Of a stretch of DNA of 50,646 nt, positions 26,007 to 33,898 are shown piece after piece (position 1 is the first letter of the stretch; every line of letters starts with the position of its first letter). Origin of the DNA: an uncultured Prevotellaceae bacterium (GTDB lineage Bacteria > Bacteroidota > Bacteroidia > Bacteroidales > Bacteroidaceae); assembly GCA_946415645.1 (NCBI GenBank), contig CAMKTJ010000018.1, positions 1 to 50,646 of the forward strand, in the 5' to 3' direction. The position numbers were made by a program, and so were the translations under genes. The notes under the pieces are model-generated. The model worked only from the letters and a program-made list of their open reading frames with translations, was not told the origin of the DNA and did no database searches.

Positions 26007-27134
26007 ATGAGCCTACACCCAGCATTAAAGAAGAAATATACCAGCGAACAACTGCCAGCAGCCGAAGCTCAACGCCTGGCAGAGTTCATCGCCTGGGGAC
26101 CTGCCGTATTCCAGGCATCAAGGCTAATGATTAAATTCGGCATTCTGGATATGCTCAGAGATGCCGAAGGCGGACTCACCCGTCAGGAGATTGCAGAAAA
26201 GACAGGCCTCTCAGATTACGCCGTGAAATGCCTGCTTGAAGCATCGTTGACCATAGGTACCGTCCTTATAGACGAGGAGACAGAGAAATATACCATCAGC
26301 AAGACCGGATGGTTCCTGCTGACAGACAAAGCCACAAGGGTGAACATCGACTTCAATCACGATGTCAACTACCTAGGGTGGTTCCGTCTGGAGGAATCCC
26401 TACTGAACGGAAAGCCAGAAGGACTGAAACACTTTGGTTCATGGCCCACCATATATGAAGGGCTGAGCTCTTTACCCCAGCAGGTACAGCAATCGTGGTT
26501 CGCCTTCGACCATTTCTATAGCGACTCAGCCTTCCCTGAGGCCCTGCAGATTATCTTCAGGGAGCACCGCACCCGCTCGCTCTACGATGTAGGTGGTAAT
26601 ACCGGCAAATGGGCTTTGCAGTGCGTGGGATTCGACAAGGACGTACAGGTAACCGTTCTGGATTTGCCCCAGCAAATTGGCTTGATGCAGCAGAATATAG
26701 CGGGCAAGCCAGGTGCTGAACGTATCAAAGGAATCGGTATCAACCTGCTACAGGAGGATGCAGCCTTCCCTGTTCGTGAGGGAGGCCTTGACGCCATTTG
26801 GATGAGTCAGTTCTTGGATTGCTTCAGTATGCAGGAGATTGTCAGCATACTCAAGAGGGCCAAAGCCGTTATGACACCCACCACCCGCCTCTTTATCATG
26901 GAGACGCTGTGGGACCGCCAGCGTTTTGAGCCGGCAGCCATGTGTCTGACAATGACCAGCCTCTACTTTACAGCCTTAGCCAACGGCAACAGCAAGATGT
27001 ACAATACCGCCGATATGCAACAGTGCATCACAGACGCAGGCTTGCTGATAGAAAAGATATATGACGGCTTGGGACAAGGGCATAGCATTGTTAAAGTAGC
27101 CCCCTCCAACTCCCCCAAAGGAGGAGAGAATTGA
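26007..27134 (+). CDS. O-methyltransferase-like protein
   Basis: The 375-residue protein has a winged-helix dimerisation domain (about 20-110; GLTRQEIAEKTGLSDYAVKCLLE) and a SAM-binding domain (SLYDVGGNTGKWALQC near 193, VTVLDLPQQ near 218), the layout of small-molecule O-methyltransferases. In flexirubin and aryl-polyene clusters such an enzyme decorates the aromatic head. Whether it acts on O or C cannot be told. The tail after VKVA (PSNSPKGGEN) is encoded by a 28-bp GC-rich repeat, so the native C-terminus was probably shorter. Confidence 0.8.
   Translation: MSLHPALKKKYTSEQLPAAEAQRLAEFIAWGPAVFQASRLMIKFGILDMLRDAEGGLTRQEIAEKTGLSDYAVKCLLEASLTIGTVLIDEETEKYTISKTGWFLLTDKATRVNIDFNHDVNYLGWFRLEESLLNGKPEGLKHFGSWPTIYEGLSSLPQQVQQSWFAFDHFYSDSAFPEALQIIFREHRTRSLYDVGGNTGKWALQCVGFDKDVQVTVLDLPQQIGLMQQNIAGKPGAERIKGIGINLLQEDAAFPVREGGLDAIWMSQFLDCFSMQEIVSILKRAKAVMTPTTRLFIMETLWDRQRFEPAAMCLTMTSLYFTALANGNSKMYNTADMQQCITDAGLLIEKIYDGLGQGHSIVKVAPSNSPKGGEN
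27099..27126. repeat. GC-rich 28-bp element, copy 2
   Basis: The element begins GCCCCCTCCAAC and ends AAAGGAGGAG. It is identical over all 28 bp to the copy at 32852-32879. It lies inside the 3' end of the methyltransferase gene and codes for its last residues. Confidence 0.9.
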
Positions 27135-27157
27135 ACATTGAGCATTGAACATTGAAC
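27130..27157. repeat. four-unit heptamer array before ACP1
   Basis: ATTGAAC, ATTGAGC, ATTGAAC, ATTGAAC total 28 nt, placed between the methyltransferase stop and the ACP start at 27170. The same family occurs in reverse at 50531-50558. Confidence 0.9.
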
Positions 27158-27169
27158 ATTAATATACGG

Positions 27170-27415
27170 ATGACAAGAACAGAAATTGAAGAGAAAGTAA
27201 GGGACTTCATGATTGAAGACATGGAGATAGCTGAAGAAAAGGTTCATGCCAACGCCCTGCTGAAGGAAGATATGGGCATTGACAGCCTTGATTACGTTGA
27301 CATCATAGTTATTGTCAACAGAGTCTTTGGCTTCAAAATCAAGCCCGAAGAGATGAAAGATGTCAAGACATTAGGGGATTTCTGCGACTATATTGAGAAG
27401 AAAATTGAGAATTGA
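27170..27415 (+). CDS. acyl carrier protein (ACP1)
   Basis: The 81-residue acidic helical carrier has the phosphopantetheine attachment site at Ser39 in MGIDSLDYVD. It would carry the growing polyene or its aromatic starter. ATG 27170 is chosen over an upstream TTG at 27152 that lies in a repeat array. The stop codon lies inside another short heptamer tract (27404-27424) that leads into the next gene. Confidence 0.9.
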   Translation: MTRTEIEEKVRDFMIEDMEIAEEKVHANALLKEDMGIDSLDYVDIIVIVNRVFGFKIKPEEMKDVKTLGDFCDYIEKKIEN

Positions 27416-27427
27416 GAGTTGAAAATT

Positions 27428-28315
27428 ATGGAAAGGGAGTGGGCAGGCACAACATACGGCAACGCATGGATGCACCGTTGGCTCATACGTATGCTACGGT
27501 ACATTGACATCAGGGTGCTGTATGCCTTTACGGCCATATTCGTCATCCCCGTCTGCCTGCTCATCAACCCCAGTGCCGGTATCATCTACCGCTATTTCAG
27601 AAGGCAGCATGGGTACGGCCCCTTGAAGTCGGCTCTCAAGACCTACCAGAATCACTGCCAGTTTGGTCAGGTGGTGATAGACAAATTTGCCATGTATGCA
27701 GGCAAGAAGTTCAGCATGGAGATAGAAGGTATTGAGCACTTTCAGCAACTTGCAAAAAAGCCGGAAAGCTTTATCATGTTAAGCTCACACGTAGGCAACT
27801 ACGAGATTGCCGGCTATACCCTCTCCTCGGAACACAAGCCACTAAACGCCCTGGTATTCTTTGGCGAGAAAGCTTCCGTAATGGATAACCGCAACAAACT
27901 CTTTGCCGGTACCAACACCAAGATGATAGCTATCAGGCCCGACATGGGACACCTGTTCGAGATTGACCAGGCTCTGCAGAACGGAGAGATTGTAAGCATG
28001 CCGGCCGATCGTCTCCTTGGGTCGCAGAAGAAACTGCAACTACCCTTCCTGAACGGCACTGCCACATTCCCGTACGGTCCGTTCAGTATAGCTACCCTAA
28101 GAGGCCTCAACGTTGTTGCCGTTCATGTGATGAAGCAGTCGGCACGCACCTACAGGATATATGTAACCCCCCTCAGCTACGACAGGGAAGCACCCCGTCA
28201 GCAGCAGATACAGGAGCTCGCCCATCAATATGTGGCAGAAGTTCAGCGAATGGTAGAACACTACCCTACCCAATGGTACAACTACTTTGAATTCTGGAAA
28301 AACGATGAGTGTTAA
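27428..28315 (+). CDS. LpxL/HtrB-like acyltransferase
   Basis: The 295-residue inner-membrane enzyme has one N-terminal hydrophobic segment (about 29-50) and the lipid-acyltransferase motif HVGNYE (His121, Glu126), then MPADRLLGSQKKL and FPYGPFSIA. In aryl-polyene clusters such enzymes are thought to move the polyene acyl chain onto a lipid or glycan anchor. ATG 27428 is preferred to TTG 27419. Its 3' end overlaps the next gene by 11 bp. Confidence 0.85.
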   Translation: MEREWAGTTYGNAWMHRWLIRMLRYIDIRVLYAFTAIFVIPVCLLINPSAGIIYRYFRRQHGYGPLKSALKTYQNHCQFGQVVIDKFAMYAGKKFSMEIEGIEHFQQLAKKPESFIMLSSHVGNYEIAGYTLSSEHKPLNALVFFGEKASVMDNRNKLFAGTNTKMIAIRPDMGHLFEIDQALQNGEIVSMPADRLLGSQKKLQLPFLNGTATFPYGPFSIATLRGLNVVAVHVMKQSARTYRIYVTPLSYDREAPRQQQIQELAHQYVAEVQRMVEHYPTQWYNYFEFWKNDEC

Positions 28316-28763
28316 AGACTATACCTGCCCACCTGACAGTTTTGTGCAAAGCATCAACATCCATACGCTCCTGCCGCAGCAGGAACCGTTTGTGATGATA
28401 GATGCCTTAAAGCACTTTAGCATGAGCGTTGTGGAAACAACATTGCATATCAGCCCTGAGAATCTGTTTGTTGAGCAGGAGAGCCTTTCCGCCAGCGGTA
28501 TGTTGGAAAATATTGCTCAGACATGTGCTGCACGGATTGGATATATCAACAAATACATCCTCAAAAAAGACATACAGGTAGGCTTCATAGGTGCGGTACG
28601 CAATATGGAAATAGTATGCCTGCCCAAGATTGGGGACACTATCACTACAACAGTCACCATTGTAGAAGAGGCTTTTGGCATATCACTGGCTACAGCCACC
28701 ATCAAGTTAGGGGACAAGACACTGGCTACTACGGAAATCAAGATAGCCGTCAAGGAGGAATAG
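28305..28763 (+). CDS. hotdog-fold dehydratase-like protein
   Basis: The 152-residue protein is related to FabZ/ApeI-type 3-hydroxyacyl-ACP dehydratases: LLPQQEPFVMIDAL near residue 27 and the central-helix region ASGMLENIAQTCAARIGY near 63. It would remove water to form each new double bond. The start at 28305 overlaps the acyltransferase stop; the in-frame codon at 28287 lies further inside it. The canonical active-site His is not obvious, so the call is to family rather than proven activity. Confidence 0.75.
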   Translation: MSVKDYTCPPDSFVQSINIHTLLPQQEPFVMIDALKHFSMSVVETTLHISPENLFVEQESLSASGMLENIAQTCAARIGYINKYILKKDIQVGFIGAVRNMEIVCLPKIGDTITTTVTIVEEAFGISLATATIKLGDKTLATTEIKIAVKEE

Positions 28764-28767
28764 ATAC

Positions 28768-30510
28768 ATGGCAGCAATAATAGCAGATAACATCATATCG
28801 CCTCTGGGTTTCTCCACCCAAGCCAATTACCAGGCAGTAAAAGCAGGTAAGACGGCATTGCAGCATTACGATGATGCCCTCGGAATACCCTTCCCCTTTA
28901 CTGCATCATTATTCTCAGAAGAACAGAAAAAAGAATTCACGATAGACGGCCTTACCCTATTCGAAAGCCTGGCTGTAACATCCATCCGAAAAGCCTTGGA
29001 GAGTTGCCAGATTCATCTGGACAAAAGAACCTGTCTGATAATTAGCTCCACCAAGCAGAATATCAGTTTGCTGACAACCGACAGCAATCCCTCCGAGAAT
29101 ATTACCTGTCCGGGGATCTCTGCCGAAAAGATTGCCAAGGCCGTTGGAATAACCACAACTCCCATCATCGTCTGCAATGCCTGTATTTCAGGTGTTTCGG
29201 CACTGATATTAGGCAACCGACTGATAGATATGCAGGAATATGACCATGCGATAGTATGCGGTATTGACCTGCAAAGTCCCTTTATCATCTCTGGCTTCTA
29301 CTCACTGAAAGCTTTGTCAGAAAACCCATGTCGTCCCTTCGACATAGAAAGAATAGGTCTTAATCTGGGCGAAGCGGCTGCCACCGTGATATTAGGAAAG
29401 GAGAACTTGACAGGCGGATGGAACATCGCAGGAGCAGCCATCAGGAACGATGCTTATCACATCAGCAGTCCTGCTCCCAAAGCCGACGGATGCCTTATGG
29501 CATTGGAAGCTGTTATGAAGGGACAGGATGCCAACCAACTGTCCGTTATCAATGCACACGGCACTGCCACGCTATACAACGACCAGATGGAGGCACGCGG
29601 TATCAGCAAAGCAGGGTTATCAGATATCCCCGTAAACGCCCTGAAAGGTTATTATGGCCACACTATGGGAGCTGCAGGCATCCTGGAAACCATCATCACC
29701 CTACATGCTTCAGAAGACGGCATCATCATCGGCACCAAAGGCTATGATGAGATAGGAGTGAGCGGCAATCTGAATATCGTCCGTAACAACACTACGACAG
29801 AGAAGAAAGATTTCCTGAAACTTATCTCGGGCTTTGGCGGATGCAATGCGGCGGTATATGTAGAAAAGGAGCAAGGGGCAAGGAGCAAGGAGCAAGAAAA
29901 AGGAATAAGAGCCATTTTTGAAAACGAAGCGGCAACGCTCAATGTTCATCATCACATTGTCATCACGCCCCAGTCAGTACAGATTGATGATGAAATGATA
30001 GATACTGGGATGCAAAAGGGAAAGGCACTGCTAACATACCTATACAAAACATATACACAGGACTACCCCAAGTTCTACAAGATGGATGTGCTGGCACGCC
30101 TGGGCTTTGTGGCAACAGAGTTACTGATTCAGAAGGAGAGAGGAACAAGGAGCAAGGAGCAAGAGGAGGGTAAGAGAGCCGTCATTTTCTTTGGCCAGTC
30201 ATCCTCTATTAATGCCGACAAAGAGTTCCTTAGGTCTATTGCCGACCTCGAGAACTATTTCCCCTCCCCTGCCGCATTTGTGTACACATTGCCCAACATT
30301 GTAAACGGGGAGGTCGCCATCCGCAACAACTATCACGGAGAGACGGCTTTCTACATCCTACCCCGCAAAGATGATAGCATCATGCGCATGATAACCCAAG
30401 CTACGATGCTTGATAACTTCCACACAAGTATCATCACAGGATGGCTGGATTGCAAAAGTAAAGACGAATTCTATGCAGAATTGTCAATTATGAATTATGA
30501 ATTAGAATAA
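28768..30510 (+). CDS. ketosynthase fused to accessory KS domain (KS2)
   Basis: The 580-residue protein has a ketosynthase domain (1-365) with Cys139 (NACISG), His264 (INAHGTA) and His298 (YYGHTMG), ending GFGGCNAAVYV. A second region (about 385-565; YPKFYKMDVLARLGFVA and YFPSPAAFVYTLPNIVNGE) resembles the small 3-oxoacyl-ACP-synthase-like protein encoded separately in flavobacterial flexirubin clusters. The two are joined by a linker translated from four heptamers (29869-29896). A second repeat-coded insertion (30143-30163) lies near residue 459, and the last residues also come from a repeat. Fusion through repeats is my inference. Confidence 0.85.
   Translation: MAAIIADNIISPLGFSTQANYQAVKAGKTALQHYDDALGIPFPFTASLFSEEQKKEFTIDGLTLFESLAVTSIRKALESCQIHLDKRTCLIISSTKQNISLLTTDSNPSENITCPGISAEKIAKAVGITTTPIIVCNACISGVSALILGNRLIDMQEYDHAIVCGIDLQSPFIISGFYSLKALSENPCRPFDIERIGLNLGEAAATVILGKENLTGGWNIAGAAIRNDAYHISSPAPKADGCLMALEAVMKGQDANQLSVINAHGTATLYNDQMEARGISKAGLSDIPVNALKGYYGHTMGAAGILETIITLHASEDGIIIGTKGYDEIGVSGNLNIVRNNTTTEKKDFLKLISGFGGCNAAVYVEKEQGARSKEQEKGIRAIFENEAATLNVHHHIVITPQSVQIDDEMIDTGMQKGKALLTYLYKTYTQDYPKFYKMDVLARLGFVATELLIQKERGTRSKEQEEGKRAVIFFGQSSSINADKEFLRSIADLENYFPSPAAFVYTLPNIVNGEVAIRNNYHGETAFYILPRKDDSIMRMITQATMLDNFHTSIITGWLDCKSKDEFYAELSIMNYELE
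29869..29896. repeat. four-unit heptamer array coding a KS2 linker
   Basis: GAGCAAG, GGGCAAG, GAGCAAG, GAGCAAG total 28 nt inside the open frame. They code for the EQGARSKEQ linker between the ketosynthase domain and the accessory domain. Any change other than three units would shift the frame. Confidence 0.9.
30143..30163. repeat. second in-frame heptamer array in KS2
   Basis: GAACAAG, GAGCAAG, GAGCAAG total 21 nt, preceded by GAGAGAG. They code for GTRSKEQ within the accessory domain. Confidence 0.85.
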
Positions 30511-30511
30511 A

Positions 30512-30772
30512 ATGGAAGATTTAATTTTAGAACTGAAGGAAAAAATCATAGAAGTACTCAACTTAGAGGAACTGACCCCTGAGGATATTGACCCCAAGGC
30601 TCCGTTGTTTGGAGCTGGTGGATTGGGCTTGGATTCTATTGACGCACTGGAGCTGATTGTCCTGTTAGAGAAAAGCTACGGCATCCGTCTGGCAAGCGCT
30701 GCTGAAGGTAAAAACATCTTCACCAGCGTAGAGAATATTGCCCAGTACGTTAGTCAGAACAGGAAAAAGTGA
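30512..30772 (+). CDS. acyl carrier protein (ACP2)
   Basis: The 86-residue acidic carrier has the phosphopantetheine site at Ser42 in LGLDSIDALEL. The GGLGLDSIDALEL context resembles the ACP that partners KS in aryl-polyene clusters. Only one base separates it from the KS2 stop, so it is translationally linked. After it come a GTGAAGA tract and CTAACCG-type repeats before KS3. Confidence 0.9.
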   Translation: MEDLILELKEKIIEVLNLEELTPEDIDPKAPLFGAGGLGLDSIDALELIVLLEKSYGIRLASAAEGKNIFTSVENIAQYVSQNRKK

Positions 30773-30831
30773 AGAGTGAAGAATTTCGCTAACCGCTAAC
30801 CCCAACAATAACCCCTAACCGCTAAACAATA

Positions 30832-32496
30832 ATGACCGACAGTATTGCAATAATAGGAAGCGGCATCATCTGTGCCTTGGGTACCGACAAGGGTCAGGTA
30901 AGGGACTCCCTGCTAGAGAACAGAACCGGCATTGGCGAGTTGCATTATCTGAAATCCTGCCACAAGGAACTGCCCGTCGGGGAGGTCAAGATGTCCGATG
31001 CAGAACTCAAGCAAGCCCTTGCCGTACCAGCAACTGAAGAGGTCAGCAGGACGGCTCTGCTGGGTGCCTACGCTTTGCGTCAGGCATTGGCTGATACACA
31101 TCTCAGCCCCCAGTCGTTACAGGGAAAACGCATAACCCTTATCTCTGGCACCACCGTAGGCGGAACGGATGCTACCGAGCAATACTCTTGCGCCAACAAC
31201 ACACAAGCCATTGCCCGCATTGTGGGTATTGACTGCCAGCAGAGCACCATCTCTACCGCCTGCTCATCGGCCCTGAATGCCATCATTCTGGGAACAAGGA
31301 TGCTGCAAGGTGATGAGACCGATATAGTCATAGCTGGTGGCACAGAGGCATTATCTTTGTTCCATCTGAATGGGTTCAACAGCCTGATGATACTGGATCA
31401 CGATGTCTGTCGGCCGTTTGATGCCACCCGTCAGGGCCTTAACTTAGGAGAAGGGGCAGCATATCTGGTATTGCAACGTACCTCTGAGGCTTGTATGCAG
31501 AAAAGTAATATCCAAGCCTACATCACCGGTTGGGGCAACAGATGCGATGCTTACCACCAGACGGCAACCTCCGAGAACGGAGAAGGGGCTTTCCTGGCAA
31601 TGACAGACGCCCTGCAGATGGCGAATCTGAAGGCCAAAGACATTGATTACGTGAATGCTCACGGAACAGGAACGCCAGACAACGACAAGTCGGAAAGCAC
31701 GGCTCTGCGTCGGGTATTCGGCGAGGAAATGCCTTTGGTATCCAGCACCAAGTCGTTCACGGGTCATACCACATCGGCATCAGGCAGCATAGAAGCAGTC
31801 ATCTGCCTTATTGCCATGCAGAACCGTTTTGTCCCCGCCAACTATGGGTGGAACAACAGCACCCCAGAATGCATCACGCCTGTAGCATTGCCTACACAGA
31901 AAGAGCTGCACCATGTGCTGTGCAACTCGTTCGGCTTCGGAGGCAACGACTCTTCACTTGTCATCTCAGACAGAGAAAAGCCCTTCTGCAGCATCCCAAC
32001 CTGCAAATGCACCTTTGTCGGTGAGAATGAAGTTACCCAGGAAGAGGAACTGAAAGAGCTGCGGACATACATCTCGCCTATGGAATCCAGAAGGATGTGC
32101 AAGATAATGAAGGCAGCCTTCCTAACCTCCATGCGTGCCTTAGAGAAGGCTGGCATCACCGCACCAGATGCTATTATCATAGCTACCAAATACGGAATGC
32201 TGGAGAACGGACAGAGGATTCTATCCACCATCCACGAACAAGGCGAGGAGAGCATCAGCCCCACCCTCTTCATGCAAAGTACGCACAATACACTGGCAGG
32301 GGCACTGGCAATACACTTGGGGTGTCACGGCTACAATATCACCTACTCGCAAGGCGAGGAATCCCTCCAATGGGCCCTGAGGGATGCTCAGAGGCTTATC
32401 TGCGAGGGGAAGGCCAACAACGTACTGGTGGGCTTACACAACGAGATGCCGCCCCAGTTGTTATACTCAAAAAGCATAATCGTTAAAAAGGTATGA
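30832..32496 (+). CDS. ketosynthase with C-terminal KS-like domain (KS3)
   Basis: The 554-residue protein has an N-terminal ketosynthase (1-380) with Cys144 (STACSSA), His277 (VNAHGTGT) and His312 (FTGHTTS). The C-terminal part (about 385-554; SRRMCKIMKAAF, DAIIIATKYGMLENG, SPTLFMQSTHNTLAGALAI) matches the second ketosynthase-type domain found in aryl-polyene enzymes (Ketoacyl-synt_2 family) and lacks a nucleophile Cys. It may set chain length or shape the dimer. It overlaps the next gene by 4 bp (ATGA). Confidence 0.9.
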   Translation: MTDSIAIIGSGIICALGTDKGQVRDSLLENRTGIGELHYLKSCHKELPVGEVKMSDAELKQALAVPATEEVSRTALLGAYALRQALADTHLSPQSLQGKRITLISGTTVGGTDATEQYSCANNTQAIARIVGIDCQQSTISTACSSALNAIILGTRMLQGDETDIVIAGGTEALSLFHLNGFNSLMILDHDVCRPFDATRQGLNLGEGAAYLVLQRTSEACMQKSNIQAYITGWGNRCDAYHQTATSENGEGAFLAMTDALQMANLKAKDIDYVNAHGTGTPDNDKSESTALRRVFGEEMPLVSSTKSFTGHTTSASGSIEAVICLIAMQNRFVPANYGWNNSTPECITPVALPTQKELHHVLCNSFGFGGNDSSLVISDREKPFCSIPTCKCTFVGENEVTQEEELKELRTYISPMESRRMCKIMKAAFLTSMRALEKAGITAPDAIIIATKYGMLENGQRILSTIHEQGEESISPTLFMQSTHNTLAGALAIHLGCHGYNITYSQGEESLQWALRDAQRLICEGKANNVLVGLHNEMPPQLLYSKSIIVKKV

Positions 32497-32849
32497 ATAT
32501 CAGTCTCTTGTCATTAGCTCTGATACAGAGTGCCCTGCTGGCTATGGGTCAGGTGATGCTGAAGTTCGGACTTCTCAGGATGGAACCGTTCGGATGGAAT
32601 CTTTCCTTCTGGCGCTCGGCACTGGTCAACTGGCAATTTGCACTCTGCGGCATATGCTTCGGAGCTGCCAGTGTGCTATGGATGTACATCATCAAGCACT
32701 ACCCCATCAGCACAGCATACCCGCTGGTAAGCCTGAGTTACGTGTTTGGCATGATTGCCGCCATAGTGTTCTTCCATGAGCATATTGACATGGATAAATG
32801 GATAGGCGTCCTACTGATAATGGCGGGATGTTACTTTATAACAAAGTAA
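32493..32849 (+). CDS. four-helix DMT/SMR-type transporter
   Basis: The 118-residue protein has four transmembrane helices and the layout of small multidrug-resistance and ArnE/ArnF-like half-transporters (ISTAYPLVSLSYVFGMIAAI, then FFHEHIDMDKWIGVLLIMAG). It probably works as a dimer, perhaps flipping a lipid-linked or polyene intermediate. It overlaps KS3 by 4 bp, so it is an integral part of the operon. The substrate is inferred from context only. Confidence 0.8.
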   Translation: MNISLLSLALIQSALLAMGQVMLKFGLLRMEPFGWNLSFWRSALVNWQFALCGICFGAASVLWMYIIKHYPISTAYPLVSLSYVFGMIAAIVFFHEHIDMDKWIGVLLIMAGCYFITK

Positions 32850-32851
32850 AA

Positions 32852-32879
32852 GCCCCCTCCAACTCCCCCAAAGGAGGAG
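32852..32879. repeat. GC-rich 28-bp element, copy 3
   Basis: It is identical to 27099-27126. Here it is intergenic, 2 bp after the transporter stop, and directly precedes a six-unit heptamer array. Confidence 0.9.
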
Positions 32880-32882
32880 TGA

Positions 32883-32924
32883 CAATTATGAATTATGAAT
32901 TGTGAATTGTGAATTATGAATTAT
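32883..32924. repeat. six-unit heptamer array containing a start codon
   Basis: CAATTAT, GAATTAT, GAATTGT, GAATTGT, GAATTAT, GAATTAT run without interruption. The LolA start codon (32916-32918) lies within the array, and two more ATGs occur in it at 32888 and 32895. Confidence 0.9.
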
Positions 32925-33530
32925 ATCATCCTTACGATACTATTCAGTTTTTGCACCGTATTTACAACTGTGGCACAGACAGAGGCTATAGACGAGATTA
33001 GCAAGGCATCTCAAGCTGTCAGTACGGTGCAAGCCGACTTCACGCAAACCAAACGCCTGAAGATGCTGAATGATGCTATGGTGTCAAAGGGCAAGATGTG
33101 GTGCACACAACCCAACCACCTGAGATGGGAATACCTCACCCCTTACGCCTCCCTCTTTATTCTGAATGGCGAAAAGGTTTTGTTCAAGAACAGCAAGCAC
33201 AGCAACACCCTCAATGCCAATCGTCACAAGAGAATCAGAGAGATGATTCGCATCATGATTCCCAGCAATTTAGGCAAGATTCTTACGGAGAAGAAAGACT
33301 TTCATACATCTATAGAAAATACTGAGAATCAATACGTTTTAACAATGATACCGCAGAACAAGGAGATGAAGCAAATGTTCACACGGATTGTTCTTTACTA
33401 CAACCGCAAGCAGGCTGTTGTCACCCAAATAGAGATGTACGAGAAGAACGGGGACAGCACCACCATTGAGCTCTCCTCCATAAAGAAAAACACAACTATC
33501 AACCCCTCTGTTTACAACATACAGAAATGA
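32916..33530 (+). CDS. LolA-like lipoprotein carrier
   Basis: The 204-residue exported protein has a signal peptide of about 20 residues and the LolA features VQADFTQTKRLKML, GKMWCTQPNHLRWEY and YASLFILNGEKVLF. Cluster-encoded LolA proteins are thought to carry the polyene lipid across the periplasm. Its start codon sits inside the heptamer array at 32883-32924, and its 3' end overlaps the next gene by 4 bp. Confidence 0.85.
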   Translation: MNYIILTILFSFCTVFTTVAQTEAIDEISKASQAVSTVQADFTQTKRLKMLNDAMVSKGKMWCTQPNHLRWEYLTPYASLFILNGEKVLFKNSKHSNTLNANRHKRIREMIRIMIPSNLGKILTEKKDFHTSIENTENQYVLTMIPQNKEMKQMFTRIVLYYNRKQAVVTQIEMYEKNGDSTTIELSSIKKNTTINPSVYNIQK

Positions 33531-33898
33531 AACTCAGAGATAATCTATACAATATATCAGGTGTTCAGCAAACCCCGGAAAGTGTCACATACAGCATTCA
33601 GCTGAACAGGAATTGCATCATCTACGAGGCTCACTTCCCCGGTATGCCCATAACACCCGGCGTGTGCATAGTTCAGATAGCCGAGGAGCTGCTTTCAGAT
33701 TATTTGCAGAAGCCCTTGCAGCTCACCAACATCAGGAATGCCAAGTTCCTGTCAATCCTCAAACCCACAGATCATGCTGTGCTGGTGCATTTCAAGGCCA
33801 TAAAACAAGCCGAAGGAACAGTTTCCGCACAGGCAGTGATAGACGATGGCGAGGATACCGTGTACGCAAAAATCTCATTCACTTGTAATGACGTCTGA
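33527..33898 (+). CDS. FabZ-like hotdog dehydratase
   Basis: The 123-residue protein carries the FabZ signature EAHFPGMPITPGV (His36 region) followed by a helix with Glu in IAEELLSD. It is a good candidate for the true 3-hydroxyacyl-ACP dehydratase of the pathway, complementing the less canonical hotdog protein at 28305. It overlaps LolA by 4 bp and the next gene by 11 bp. Confidence 0.85.
   Translation: MKLRDNLYNISGVQQTPESVTYSIQLNRNCIIYEAHFPGMPITPGVCIVQIAEELLSDYLQKPLQLTNIRNAKFLSILKPTDHAVLVHFKAIKQAEGTVSAQAVIDDGEDTVYAKISFTCNDV

Noticed and set aside
28752..28768. AAGGAGG before KS2 as a Shine-Dalgarno site
   Set aside because: It is part of the coding end of the preceding gene (KEE codons) and too far from the ATG; this group rarely uses such sites.
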